A stretch of 64,000 nt of DNA from Calliphora vicina (taxonomy: Eukaryota > Arthropoda > Insecta > Diptera > Calliphoridae): the NCBI RefSeq assembly GCF_958450345.1, contig NC_088784.1:44020278-44084277 (forward strand), given 5' to 3'. Below the pieces are notes generated by a model that did no database searches, was not told the origin of the DNA, and was given only the letters and a program-made list of their open reading frames with translations. Of the stretch, positions 21,561-31,488 are shown piece by piece (position 1 is the stretch's first letter; each line of letters begins with the position of its first letter). A program made the position numbers and the translations under genes.

Positions 21561-22321
21561 AACCATTTTTTTTCTAAGTTTTTGCGTATATATTCTACAA
21601 TATAAACACTTTTGTTTTAAAAACAATAAATGGTAAGTTAAATTACTACTAATACCTTTTACTTGTAGTTGGACGATATGAGTCTTCAGAATCACTGCTA
21701 CATTCTTCTTTTCACTTCTTTTAAGATACCTTTAAAAAAACTAATGAGTACATCTTAATATGAATTCAAATTTATTTTTTACCAACCTTTCCATTTTAAT
21801 CATTATAAAATTTTATCATTTGTTTTGTTTACGCAGAAATCTAAGAAGTAACTAAAAGAAAAACAGTTGAAAAACATGATGAACTCATTTTAATTTTCGA
21901 ATACAGCTGTTTATTTCATCTTAGTCAAATCAAAACCAATGTAAAATAAAAACTCAGTGTGTTTATGTTATAATCTTGTTATACTTATTCCCTTGTGGCG
22001 GTTTGTTACCATTAAACTATGTACAATCAATCAAATTTTAATTGTAACAGTGGCAAAAATGAAAAATAAATTGAAGCTAGAAAATGCTAAAAAAAAATTC
22101 TAAATGCTAAATCGAAAATTTGCAGCTAAATCAAAATAAAAAATGATAAATCTAGCTGCAAAAATGCCAAAATGGTCACTCTGGAAATTAGCCTAATTCG
22201 GCTACATCGGCATGAGTAGTCGTGTGGCCATGTAGCTGTCGTCAAAATAATCGTCTTCATATAAACGTGTGCATTTTATTTTTGACAGATTGAAGTTGGT
22301 AGCCTGCTGTCTTGAATGTGT

Positions 22322-22507
22322 TTAATGCATAAAGTCGCAAAAAGACGATTGGCTGCACCTTTTATCAGTCAACAAAAGACGCAAAGCAGAAAATGCTCTT
22401 TCCACAGAATCCTGAATAGGCAGCACTGCATGGACAATATGAACCAATTTACGTAAAAACGGAAAAGTGTACTTTTTCTCTTCCCAATATTCCAACAAAT
22501 CGGCTTC
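22322..22507 (-). pseudogene. hAT transposase C-terminal dimerisation region
   Basis: Minus-strand frame reads EADLLEYWEEKKYTFPFLRK and then PIQDSVERAFSALRLLLTDK before a stop. The W-x(7)-FP-x-L and S-V-E-R-A-F-S-A-L-x-x-L-L-T-D-K-R pattern is the classic hAT C-terminus. The likely upstream continuation is at 25560-25758, beyond the inserted 22772-25554 element. Confidence 0.8.
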
Positions 22508-23129
22508 TACAGCTTAATGCTGTCTATATCAGAGAACGGATTGAATGCTCTATTTTGTGCTTTTGAATGCATTCACAAAAAATAAGCCCTTTGTAGACAA
22601 TATACATTAATTCTGTAAAGCAATGCATGACATTATGAATGTCATGCATTGTCATGAATTGTATTGCATGTATTGCTTGTCTTCTATAAAAGTAAACTAA
22701 CACTCCCAAAAGCAAGTAAACGTGAATGTTTTCAATCCGTTCTCTGGTCTATATCAGATATAACTGCTAATCACCCCTATTATGTATTTTGTTGTCGACG
22801 TCGACATCACTTTGTAGTCGTTGTCACTTCGAGTCGACATCGACATTGGTATTTACTAACAATTACTACGTTTATACGTAGCCTATTCGCAAATAAAAAT
22901 TATTTGCAATTAACTAACTCACTGTTTATATGTCACATTAGTTACGGAAAATTCTTGTTTTTATGAGATTCCGGATGGTAAAATGTAATTATTTGGTAGC
23001 TCTTTTATTGAATAAAATATGATACATTTTTTATTTTTTTAAATGTAAAAGTTATAGAATCAAAAATTCTTGTCCGTCTTGCAATCCAATTAATTCAAAA
23101 ACGCAATGAAATATTTAAAAAACGTCTTA

Positions 23130-23393
23130 GTCTGCTTTTACACACAGCAAGTTTACTTGAAGCAAGTCTCTTCGATTCCCTTTTAAACTTGCTCGACTGT
23201 TTACACACAGCAAGTCTGTGTTCAATTTTGTATGTCAAAACCTAATAGACGCCATAGTGAAAATGAGAAAACAAAAGAGAATTGAAGAGACTTGCCAGTA
23301 CAAGCAAGTGTGCACCCCTCTTCTTTCTTCTTGCCTCTCTCTCCTATAAACTCTAGACTTGCGCAAGAAAACTTGCCCTATGTAAAAGCAGAC
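23130..23393. mobile_element. PIF/Harbinger-type MITE, 264 bp
   Basis: Inverted ends GTCTGCTTTTACA, each followed inside by GCAAGTTT-CTTG. Perfect 3-bp duplications TTA lie at 23127-23129 and 23394-23396 (a TWA site, as expected for PIF/Harbinger). The central tract is CT-rich. It resembles the MITE at 7615-7758 in plan. Confidence 0.85.
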
Positions 23394-23405
23394 TTAATAA
23401 ACTAA

Positions 23406-24664
23406 TGCTTTGTTTCCACGGCAGTCTGAATTACTTAATTCGCGTTTTGAATTACGATTGTGAATCAACCTGTTTACACGACAACATTCGTAATTTAGTT
23501 TGACATTTATTTATTTATTTCTTCTTCTTGTTTTTTTCTTCTGTTTACATGTTTTGTTTTTTTGTTTGGTGCGAATTTTAAATTTGTAATTTGGCAATGG
23601 ATAAAAAAGGTAAGTAAAAACATAAAATTGTAGCATTATTAATTAAACAAATATAATTTAATTATTATTTTCATTATTAGAAAAAAGAAAAAGTGCAAGC
23701 AAGTGGGACCAGGGCAGCGAGCGGGCTTTATTAGAGGTGTGGGCTGAAAGAATGGCAGAGCTGCTACTTCTACAAATGAATTTATCTTTAATCAGTCATT
23801 TTATTTCTGAAATAGTTTCAAGTAAAAATTAAACTTCTTCTAGATTGGGAAAGCAGGTAATGGTACAATGTTGGCAATCTATCAGAAGTTTGATAATTAT
23901 AATTACTCTTGTCCGAGTAATTATAATTATATGCGTTTGCGTGCGGGTTAAGAAATAAAAGAAAGAATTAGTATATCTTTCTAATATATAAAAGGGAATG
24001 GGAATGAGGCTGCTTACCTATTTATAACTGCCGGTAATAAATAATATTGTTTGTAGGTTTGTTCTTTTTTCAATAACAATTTTTGTTTATTTCACAAATG
24101 TAAGCGGGGTTTTAAGAGAGAGAGAAGATGATTACTTCACGAGTGATAGATGACAAGTGTTTTTATAATTAAAATTTATGAAACTCGATACAACGATTTA
24201 TAATTTAGAACTCTTTGACAGTTCAATTTGGAGAGTTTTTTAGTACATTGTAAATTTACAAATTTATAATATTACAGTTAAAGAAATTCATGATTTAATT
24301 TGTAAATTACAATAATAATAAAAATAATAAAAATTCAAATACATATATAAAAGTTAAAATATTGTCCATGATTGGACAATTTCTTTTAATTTATTTATTT
24401 AATACAAAAATCTTTTTCTTTATTTTGTTTTGTTTTCACATTTTTGTTTGGACAGCTGATTTTGATACATAAATAATCGATAAAAATTAGAGATGACAGT
24501 CATTCGTTCGTAATTCATAAGGTAATTCAAACTGAATTACGTACGAACAAGGTAATTCGCACTTGAAATTTTGTATGGCGAATCATGTAATTCAGTTCGT
24601 AATTGGGGGTTGAATGACGAATGAGAGCGTGAATGACGAATAATGCCGTCGTGTGAACATGGTA
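23406..24664 (+). mobile_element. PIF/Harbinger-like element, decayed
   Basis: Flanked by TAA (23403-23405, 24665-24667). The ends are imperfect inverted repeats: TGCTTTGTTTCCACGG and (right, reverse complement) TACCATGTTCACACGAC. GAATTAC/GTAATTC motifs crowd both subterminal regions. A spliced Myb/SANT-like frame at 23597 supports the superfamily, because PIF/Harbinger elements carry a separate Myb-like gene. No DDE transposase remains. Confidence 0.7.
23597..23832 (+). pseudogene. Spliced Myb/SANT-like N-terminus (Harbinger accessory gene)
   Basis: Exon 1 is 23597-23609 (ATG GAT AAA AAA G) with donor GTAAGT. The acceptor TTCATTATTAG precedes exon 2 at 23681. The joined frame reads MDKKEKRKSASKWDQGSERA and then LLEVWAERMAELL. 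W-x(8)-LLEVWAE is the first helix of Myb/SANT-like DNA-binding domains used by PIF/Harbinger elements to bring the transposase to DNA. The frame then runs into unrelated sequence and stops at 23832, so the gene is truncated. Confidence 0.65.
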
Positions 24665-24846
24665 TAAAAGCGTTAAAACATATGGCAATGCTTAATATCT
24701 TATTTGCAAATAGTGTCGTTAATCAGGAATTGTTTTCGTGAGTTAGCTATTCGCAAATAAAAAATTAATTCACTGTTTATGCGGCATTTTTTTCTAATTG
24801 CAATATTATTATTTGCGAATAAGCCGTGCGTATAAACGTAGTAAAT

Positions 24847-25521
24847 GTTGTGTTGATGTCGACTCGTTATCGATAATCTAAAAGAAATAAGTATCATCCC
24901 TATGCATTTCGTGACAGCTGTTGAATTTTATTTATTATTCGTACAAAAAAATCCTTTTTCTATTGGATTCCAGTGAAACAAACAAATCCTTAAGCTTCAA
25001 TGTAATGAAAAGAAGCTATGATTTGAATATTTCGAACACCTGCTTCGCTAGTAAATATTTCATATGCAGCCGGGCACTCGGCCGGGCGAAATAATTTTTT
25101 ACACTATGGTAGTACGTGGCAGGACAAACTTTTTACAATAGATAACTCCGCTAATAGAAAAATTTTTAAGTGATTTGAAAAGTGTCAATAGAATTGACTT
25201 AAGCCGGAGTTCATCCCTACCATGTTTAAAATAATTTGAATAAAAAAAAAATAATTAAAAGAATAAATAAAAATAAATTGCAGCTCTATGTTCTGAAATT
25301 ACGGTTTCAAATTGCTTCCCATTGTTGATTTCATTTTTTTTAATTTCTCTAATCGCAACTATTTTTAATTTTTATATGAGTCGTTGTCAAATATCGTGTC
25401 TACTCGTTTTCAGTCAATGTCGACTTTAACGCGCCTTAGAAAATTGCAAATTGCTGTCAATAGTTAACAATTGTTATCGATATTGACTTCGCAAATACCA
25501 TTTTAGTGCCATCGACGTGAC
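24847..25521. other. Interior of the CACCCC element, gene-free
   Basis: AT-rich, with GTCGACTCG, ATCGATAAC and GTTATCGAT-like motifs. No recognised gene. Belongs to the 22772-25554 element. Confidence 0.4.
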
Positions 25522-25557
25522 TTAATGTCGACAACGACATACATAATAGGGGTGAAT

Positions 25558-25758
25558 AACTCCCGCGATGTAGTCTTCATCATCTTCTGAAGATAAATCC
25601 ACTTTAAATTCTTTAATTGATGTTCTGAACAACGATGACGTATTTAGATTCGTCATCCAGAAAATTTGTTGAAGTGGAGATACTTCAGGAGAAGTTACCG
25701 AAATATTTTTCCCCTGAAAATGAAATTTGAAAGTAAACAAAGTTGGTTTACTTTGCAC
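25558..25758 (-). pseudogene. hAT relic, segment upstream of the C-terminus
   Basis: The minus-strand frame ends in an acidic stretch SSEDDEDYIAG immediately before the inserted CACCCC element. Joined across that insertion it leads toward the hAT C-terminus at 22507-22322. On its own the segment is not diagnostic; the assignment comes from position and strand. Confidence 0.4.
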
Positions 25759-26301
25759 TTTGTTGCTTTGGTCCTTCGAAAAAAAATATAAATCGAAAAT
25801 AAATGCTAGGAGTAACGAAAAAAAAAATATTCTTTAAAAATTATATATTATGAAAAATATATATTATGAATAACTCTTATTAGGCAACGTAAAAACAAAC
25901 AAAAAATCAAAAATAAAACTTATGAGCAACGAAAAACAAATAATATTTTATGAATAACACTTATAGAAAATCAAAACTTATTTTCATTGAAAATAACAAT
26001 TAGTTAAAGAAACAAAATTTTATTTCTACAATATAACAATTATGGATAAATTTTTATGAAATTTGGTACCGGGTAAAAGTAGACAAAATTCTACATCACT
26101 AATAGCTAAAATCGTTATTCTAGGTTGCATACTTTTTCTGCAGTATACTGTCAAAGTGGATAAATTTTTCTTATTTTTAGGTAAAGTAATAAACATTTAA
26201 ATTAAACACAATTAAAATATTTTTTTTTTTGTTTAAAACATTTAAAAGCTAACTTTTTATGATAGAACCATCAAGTACCTAATTGAGTATATGAATAAAT
26301 A
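25759..26301. other. Gene-free AT-rich stretch
   Basis: Contains short locally repeated phrases (ATTATATATTATGAA; TATGAATAACWCTTAT at about 25866 and 25957) suggesting a decayed tandem duplication of about 90 bp. No gene. Confidence 0.35.
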
Positions 26302-26536
26302 TGGCAAATATTTGCTCAAAAAAGCGTAACCACTTTTTTTTAGCACAAATTTCTTTGACGTGTTTACTCTTACAAGTGTTTTGTAAGTCAAACAGCATCA
26401 AATAAAATAACACTAAATTTTTTGTTTTGAATCATCCTAAGTAAAATAAGTTTTTGAAATAAATAAAAGAATTCAAATCAGTTTTATTTAGTGGTTACGT
26501 AATTTTCGTCAAATATTTGTCATGTGTGACCCTACC
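26302..26536. mobile_element. Short element of the AAGGTAGGGTCACAC family (left end decayed)
   Basis: GCAAATATTTGCTCAAAAAA followed by GCGTAACCAC repeats the subterminal sequence found just inside the 19729 end. The right end is intact (GTCATGTGTGACCCTACC, then TTAA). Confidence 0.5.
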
Positions 26537-26540
26537 TTAA

Positions 26541-27299
26541 GAATTTTTTATTAGGATTTTTTTTGAAAAAGTATTTTTGTTTTTTTTTCTAAATGTTCCA
26601 AATTTAAAGTATGTATTTTTAATTTTTGATGGATAATAACTAAATATGTTTATAGTTATTTGTTTTTAAACTATATAATAAAAAAAGTACAACATTTAGT
26701 GTTTTATTTTAACAAAAAAAATGTTGAGCATGTTTGCGCGCCTTTCTTTAAGATTTGATTAAAAGACTCTAGCTGCACTGTGGCGGAAAATAAAAAATGG
26801 AAATAAATCTGTAAATTCTAAACCTATTGTCGGATTTTAATAAAATTACCCATGGCTAGAGGAGGTGTAGCTGAGAGAAGGTGTAGCTGAGTTTTACTTT
26901 TGAATTTTGAGTTAAATCACTAATACGCGCCAGAGCCTCAAGGCCTCAAAGTGAGGTAACTCGGGATGAGAGTCAAAGTGTGAAATTTGTGTCTATATTA
27001 CTATCCATTTGGACTAACTTTGGTGCAAATTTCGTCCCGATCGGAAGACATCAGTTTTACAAATTTTTTCAATTTACATGAACATTTTTTCTATTGTGAA
27101 ATTTTTTTTTTATAAAATTTTTGATATTTTTTACTTAATAAGGCATAAATCTTTAAAAAAAAAAATATTAACCAAATCTAACATTATCTGACCGACTGTG
27201 CTTAGCAATTGAAGTATGATGAAGCAGTTTATAACGTATACATTAGACCGTACCTCAAAAACAAAATTCGCTGTACACCCCCCTAATAAAATACAGTTC
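26541..27299. other. AT-rich stretch with a relic of the foldback family
   Basis: At 26970-27070 the sequence TTGGTGCAAATTTCGTCCCG, then ATCGGAAGACATC, matches the arm of the 17472-19134 foldback. The same order of blocks is present, but the GGGGCATTTC tip has been lost. The rest has no recognised content. Confidence 0.5.
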
Positions 27300-27940
27300 T
27301 GCAAGACAATTTCGAAATTTTTTTATATTTTTTTTTGCAGAATGTAGTCCCGTTTTTACATTTTTCGTTGTAACTTTGGCATTTACAATCGGATCTTAAA
27401 GTTTGATAAAGATAATTCGACAAAATTTGATACAAGCTTTTATATTGCTCCAAGGATGAAGTCTATTGAATTTTGTTAGAATCGGACCATTATTTCTCCT
27501 AGCCCCATATAATTGTCCTATCTGAAAATAGTTAAGCTCTCATAAATATCACGAAATTCAGCACAAATAAGTTTTATGTAAGCCGAACTCGCAACACCAA
27601 ATTTTGTAACGATCGGTCCATAATAAGGCCCACTTCCGAAAATCACTTTAACAAGCATAAATTTCTTAAAAATTTTGGTATTCCAATCAAATTTAATAAA
27701 AATAAGTTATATATTATACAGAAGTCATTACCCCAAATTTTATAACGATCGGCCCATAATTAGTCATAGCTCCTATATGAGGTCCACTTCTGAAAATCAT
27801 TTTAACGAGATTTCTTAAAAATGTTGGTATTCAAATCCAGCTCCTATATACATTTTAAAAGAGAACTGTTTATAATCATCTTCTAGGTGTGGGGTATCAT
27901 ATGGTCGGGCTTTACTGACTAAGCTCTCTTACTTGTTATT
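27300..27940 (+). mobile_element. DINE-like element, 3' part
   Basis: Two diverged internal units contain AACGATCGGYCCATAATWAG (about 27609, 27736). The end AAGCTCTCTTACTTGTT (27921-27937) is the same 3' tip as in the DINE-like elements ending at 10969 and (reverse) starting at 46798. The terminal hairpin is decayed here. A 68-bp segment (27338-27405) is repeated inverted at 29574-29640. Confidence 0.55.
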
Positions 27941-28039
27941 ATTCTTTTGGTACAGGCAAATCCCGGTATAACGAACGATATGTTGTCAGGCCCATTCGTT
28001 AAATTGAAAAATTCGTTATATCGAGATGTTTTTTTTATT

Positions 28040-28290
28040 AATTTTGGACAACTTTTTCTATATTGGAATTTAACTAAACGTATGTCGTTTTGATCCCTAG
28101 GTTGGATGAGCGGTGTGACATTAGCAGGCATGAAAATCGTCAAAATTTGTATATTTTTAGTAGTGTCTACTAATTGTTCTTCTGGAGGATGGCTTGGTGC
28201 ATTATCCATGATTAATAAAGCCTTCATTGTAAGGGATTTCGATTCTGAAAATGATTCAACCTGCAGAAAATTAAACTCAGGGACAAACAT
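28040..28290 (-). pseudogene. Tigger-type DDE_1 transposase fragment
   Basis: Reads KALLIMDNAPSHPPEEQL (the second catalytic Asp lies in LIMDNAPSHP), then FMPANVTPLIQPRDQNDI, where NVTPLIQP-x-DQ is a signature of the Tigger/pogo/jerky DDE domain. YRK follows. The N-terminal CENP-B-like DNA-binding region is missing and the downstream part loses homology, so the element is non-autonomous. Confidence 0.85.
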
Positions 28291-28492
28291 TTAAAATAAC
28301 AGATTTTGAAGATTCCAGATTCCACTTAATTTATAGAAAGATAATTTGCAGGAAAATGTTTTTATTTTCTTCAAAATACATGTTGATAATTTTGTTATTC
28401 CATATTTCATTCATTCATCCAAATTTTTAGTTTTTCTTTCAATGAAATTCTTCTACGGTTTCCCATACTTAATTCACGTGAATTATAGCCTG

Positions 28493-28600
28493 TTTCACAA
28501 TATCGAATGAAAGATTTTGGATTCCCTAACTTCATGTTTATGTGAATCAGTTTTCTTTCGCTTAGAATGCGAACGAAATCTTTCATTCGATATTGTGAAA
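28493..28600. repeat. Short hairpin repeat
   Basis: Arms of 25 bp starting TTTCACAATATCGAATGAAA (28493-28517, and inverted at 28576-28600) enclose a spacer of about 58 bp. It lies inside the Tigger-type element. It could be a very small MITE. Confidence 0.75.
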
Positions 28601-28614
28601 ACAAGCAATTAAAA

Positions 28615-29021
28615 CAGTGATGTTCATCCCATACAACAATTGTTTAAAAAATTTAAACACATTTGTTACGCTCTTTTAAAGAGCGTAATAATAAATGTCT
28701 CATTTTTTCAGAAATTCAATAAGCATTGTTGTTGGTTGGTTTTTGGATGAAGCATAGCAAACACACGCGTTTCAATTACAATTGAACACAAAAAAACAAA
28801 GTTAAAAATAAATAAAAAATTTGAGAGTATTTCGGCCGTATAATGTATATTCTTTCATTTCCTTAAAATTTAAATTATATTCATTTAATAAATTGGTTTT
28901 ATTTGACAAAAATTATAAATTTAAACTTTCTTCATTTTGTTATTATTTTAAGTGTTTGACATTATGTTTGCTGGGTAGCTCTCTCACCAAATATCTTCAT
29001 TTTTATTTTTGAACATCACTG
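28615..29021. mobile_element. hAT MITE, 407 bp, nested in Tigger element
   Basis: Inverted ends CAGTGATGTTCA with perfect 8-bp duplications AATTAAAA (28607-28614, 29022-29029). Contains a compact hairpin TTACGCTCTTT-T-AAAGAGCGTAA at about 28667-28689. Non-coding. Confidence 0.9.
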
Positions 29022-29375
29022 AATTAAAACCACTATAGAAAAAATGGCAGCACCTATTAATAAAGAGAGTAACCATTGAAAATGGTACTGTAACGACTTA
29101 TTTTCTTATTTTCACATTCTTTACTACTTTTGTATTTTATACTTTCAGTTCGTTATATTGAACGTACAATTTTCGAAATATTCGCTATATAAGGTTGTCA
29201 ATGTTAAAAATTTGGTCGTTTGTTGGATTTTGTTTGTTTTTTCTCATCATTCGTTATATCGAGCATACAATTTTTGAAACGTTCGTTATATAAGGTAGTC
29301 AATGTTACTAATTTGACCGTGCGTTAAATCGGATTTTCGTTAAAGTGAGATTCGTTATACCGGAATTTGCCTGTA

Positions 29376-29820
29376 TAATTAAATTTTAAAGTATTTCTGA
29401 AGGAGTTATCGAATTACTTCGTTAGCAAAAGTTTAATGATTTCTTGCGAGCTTTAATTTTCTGACATTAGGGCTGTACGTTAGGGTAGTACGAACACAGA
29501 TCTGGTGTATAAATAGTAAAACGGGATACTTGAGGTCAATGGCCCTTAGATAAAAATATTTGTCATCTCGAAACAAAAACATTAATATATCATACTTTAA
29601 GATCCGACTGTAAATGCCAAAGTTATAACGAAAAATGTAAAAAGGCGACACCTACATTCGCCAAAAAAAATTTTAAAAAAAAATTCGTAACTGCTTTGCA
29701 GAAATACATTATATTTGGGGGTGTAAGGCGCGCTATTTTTTTGCTTGTAAGATGGCACCCCATTTAATTTAAAAAAAAAATTTATTAAGTTGAAATTCAA
29801 AAATATATAAATGAGTTATG
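29376..29820. other. AT-rich stretch with inverted DINE-like piece
   Basis: 29574-29640 is an inverted copy of 27338-27405 (GTAAATGCCAAAGTTATAAC, GAAAAATGTAAAAAG). The overlapping 67- and 72-codon frames are not recognisable proteins. Confidence 0.45.
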
Positions 29821-30077
29821 TACAGTGGTGGTCAAAACATATGCAACCAGCAACAGAATTTTACAAAAGTTGTTTAAACTAGTTTAAGATGTAAACAAAA
29901 ATATTCATTTGCTTATAACATTTTTTAATTAATGCTTTAAAAATAAGAATATGAAATTTAATTCAGAATTTTTTGCATTGAAAAGAAAAAAAATTTAAAA
30001 AACTACATATGGGTTGATATTTCATTGGCCAAAACATATGCAACTAATTGCTTCTAAAACATTTCTGTCTATAAAAC

Positions 30078-30390
30078 TTAATATTTCGTGACAAATCCTA
30101 TATTTTCAATGACGGCCTTACATCGGCAAGGCAGTGAAGCTATCAAATTGGCAATAAAATTTGCAGGAATAGCGTTCCAAGCATCTACAAATACTTGAAA
30201 CATAATATCTGAATTAGTGCAATTTTCGGGGTCGCTTCTTTGATTAACATTTTCCCAAATGTTCTCAATGGGATTTAGATCTGGTAATTGTGGTGGCCAT
30301 TCCATCACCGAAACTCTTTCTTGTGTTAACCACGATTTAACAACATGTGCAGAGTGCTAGGGGTCGTTATCGTGCTGAATAACTCATCGA
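30078..30390 (-). pseudogene. Tc1-type transposase C-terminus (left arm)
   Basis: Reads HDNDP, then HVVKSWLTQERVSVMEWPPQ and LPDLNPIENIWENV. HDND and PDLNPIENIW are the second and third catalytic-acid blocks of Tc1-family DD34E enzymes. A TAG lies between HDNDP and HSAHV, where Lys is found in the other arm. The first catalytic Asp and DNA-binding domain are absent from the arm. Confidence 0.9.
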
Positions 30391-30924
30391 AGAGGCTTAT
30401 TATCCTAAGAATTTGGAAGCATTACTCTTTCCAATATGTCTCTATAGATAAATCCATCCATTATTTCATTCATTTAGAGCGATGGGCCAACACCAGCAGC
30501 AGAAAAACTGCCCCCATACCATTACGTTGCATCCTCCATGTTTCAGTGTCTTTTTGCAGTATCGTGCTTGAAGTCGCATGTTAAGTGGTCGTCTTACTTA
30601 ACACATGAAATCACTTCCGATGATATTAAATTCGGATTCGTCGCAAAATAGGACAGTCGTCCATTTGTTTTCTGGCCAATTTAAATACTCCATAGCAAAC
30701 TTCAAACGTTTCTTTTGATTACGTTTTGATATAAGCGGTTTTTGCGCGTAGGGAAAACGTCGGTGAAGCATGCAGGATGCAACGTAATGGTATGGGGGCA
30801 GTTTTTCTGCTGCTGGTGTTGGCCCATCGCTCTAAATGAATGAAATAATGGATGGATTTATCTATAGAGACATCTTGAAAAGAGTAATGCTTCCAAATTC
30901 TGAGGATAATAAGCCTCTTTGATG

Positions 30925-31204
30925 AGTTATTCAGCACGATAACGACCCCAAGCACTCCTCACATGTTGTTAAATCGTGGTTAGCACAAGAAAGTGTTTCG
31001 GTAATGGAATGGCCACCACAATTACCAGATCTAAATCCCATTGAGAACATTTGGGAAATCGTTAATCAAAGAATCGACCCCAAAAATTGCACTAATTCAG
31101 ATATTATGTTTCAAGGATTGGTAGATGCGTGGAACGCTATTGCTGCAAATTTTATTGCCAATTTGATAGCTTCACTGCCTTGCCGATGTAAGGCCGTCAT
31201 TTAA
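30925..31204 (+). pseudogene. Tc1-type transposase C-terminus (right arm)
   Basis: Mirror copy of the left-arm sequence on the opposite strand: HDNDPKHSSHVVKSWLAQES, then MEWPPQLPDLNPIENIWEIV. The frame ends prematurely after CRCKAVI at 31204, where the left arm continues for 11 more codons. The two arms carry different lesions, so they have diverged since the rearrangement. Confidence 0.88.
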
Positions 31205-31488
31205 AATATAGGATTTACCACGAAATATTAAGTTTTATAGACAGAAATGTTTTAGAAGCAATTAGTTGCATATGTTTTGGCCAATGAAATATCAACCCAT
31301 ATGTAGTTTTTTAAATTTTTTTTCTTTTCAATGCAAAAAATTCTGAATTAAATTTCATATTCTTATTTTTAAAGCATTAATTAAAAAATATTATAAGCAA
31401 ATGAATATTTTTGTTTACATCTTAAACTAGTTTAAACAACTTTTGTAAAACTCTGTTGCTGGTTGCATATGTTTTGCCCACCACTGTA

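Larger units (their letters stand above)
22864..24843. mobile_element. TIR element TACTACGTTTATACG
   Basis: Left end TACTACGTTTATACGTAGCC, right end (reverse complement) TACTACGTTTATACGCACGG, both followed by TATTCGCAAATAA. AAT lies on both flanks (22861-22863, 24844-24846). A truncated copy of the left end is at 32157-32235. Two PIF/Harbinger-type elements sit inside. Confidence 0.65.
22772..25554. mobile_element. TIR element CACCCCTATTATGTAT, nested inserts
   Basis: Inverted ends CACCCCTATTATGTATTTTG and (right, reverse complement) CACCCCTATTATGTATGTCG, each followed by GTTGTCGAC. AAT lies on both flanks (22769-22771, 25555-25557), possibly a 3-bp duplication. Internal GTCGACATCGAC-type motifs lie near both ends. 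It splits a hAT transposase relic and itself holds the 22864-24843 element. Superfamily unknown. Confidence 0.65.
19729..26536. mobile_element. Possible TIR element with TTAA flanks (AAGGTAGGGTCACAC family)
   Basis: Inverted ends of about 27 bp: GGTAGGGTCACACATGACAA continuing into ATATTTG on the left, and the reverse complement on the right. TTAA lies directly outside both (19725-19728, 26537-26540). Related ends bound 33791-35916. A direct copy of the left subterminal segment occurs at about 26309, so the right end may instead belong to a separate 230-bp MITE. The interior holds other elements and hAT relics. TTAA would fit piggyBac-like insertion, but no piggyBac transposase is present. 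Confidence 0.45.
27953..29373 (-). mobile_element. Tigger/pogo-type transposon, 1421 bp
   Basis: TA flanks (27951-27952, 29374-29375). Inverted ends CAGGCAAATCCCGGTATAAC and (reverse complement) CAGGCAAATTCCGGTATAAC. Repeated TTCGTTATAT motifs lie inside both ends. A DDE_1-type transposase fragment lies on the minus strand, and a hAT MITE is nested at 28615-29021. Confidence 0.88.
29823..31486. mobile_element. Tc1-type element rearranged as head-to-head palindrome
   Basis: TA flanks (29821-29822, 31487-31488). Ends CAGTGGTGGTCAAAACATAT and (reverse complement) CAGTGGTGGGCAAAACATAT. Arms of about 720 bp are near-identical inverted copies of the 3' half of a Tc1-like transposon. A single-copy spacer of about 220 bp (30545-30765) carries upstream transposase sequence. 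Each arm contains the same C-terminal part of the transposase. Confidence 0.9.
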
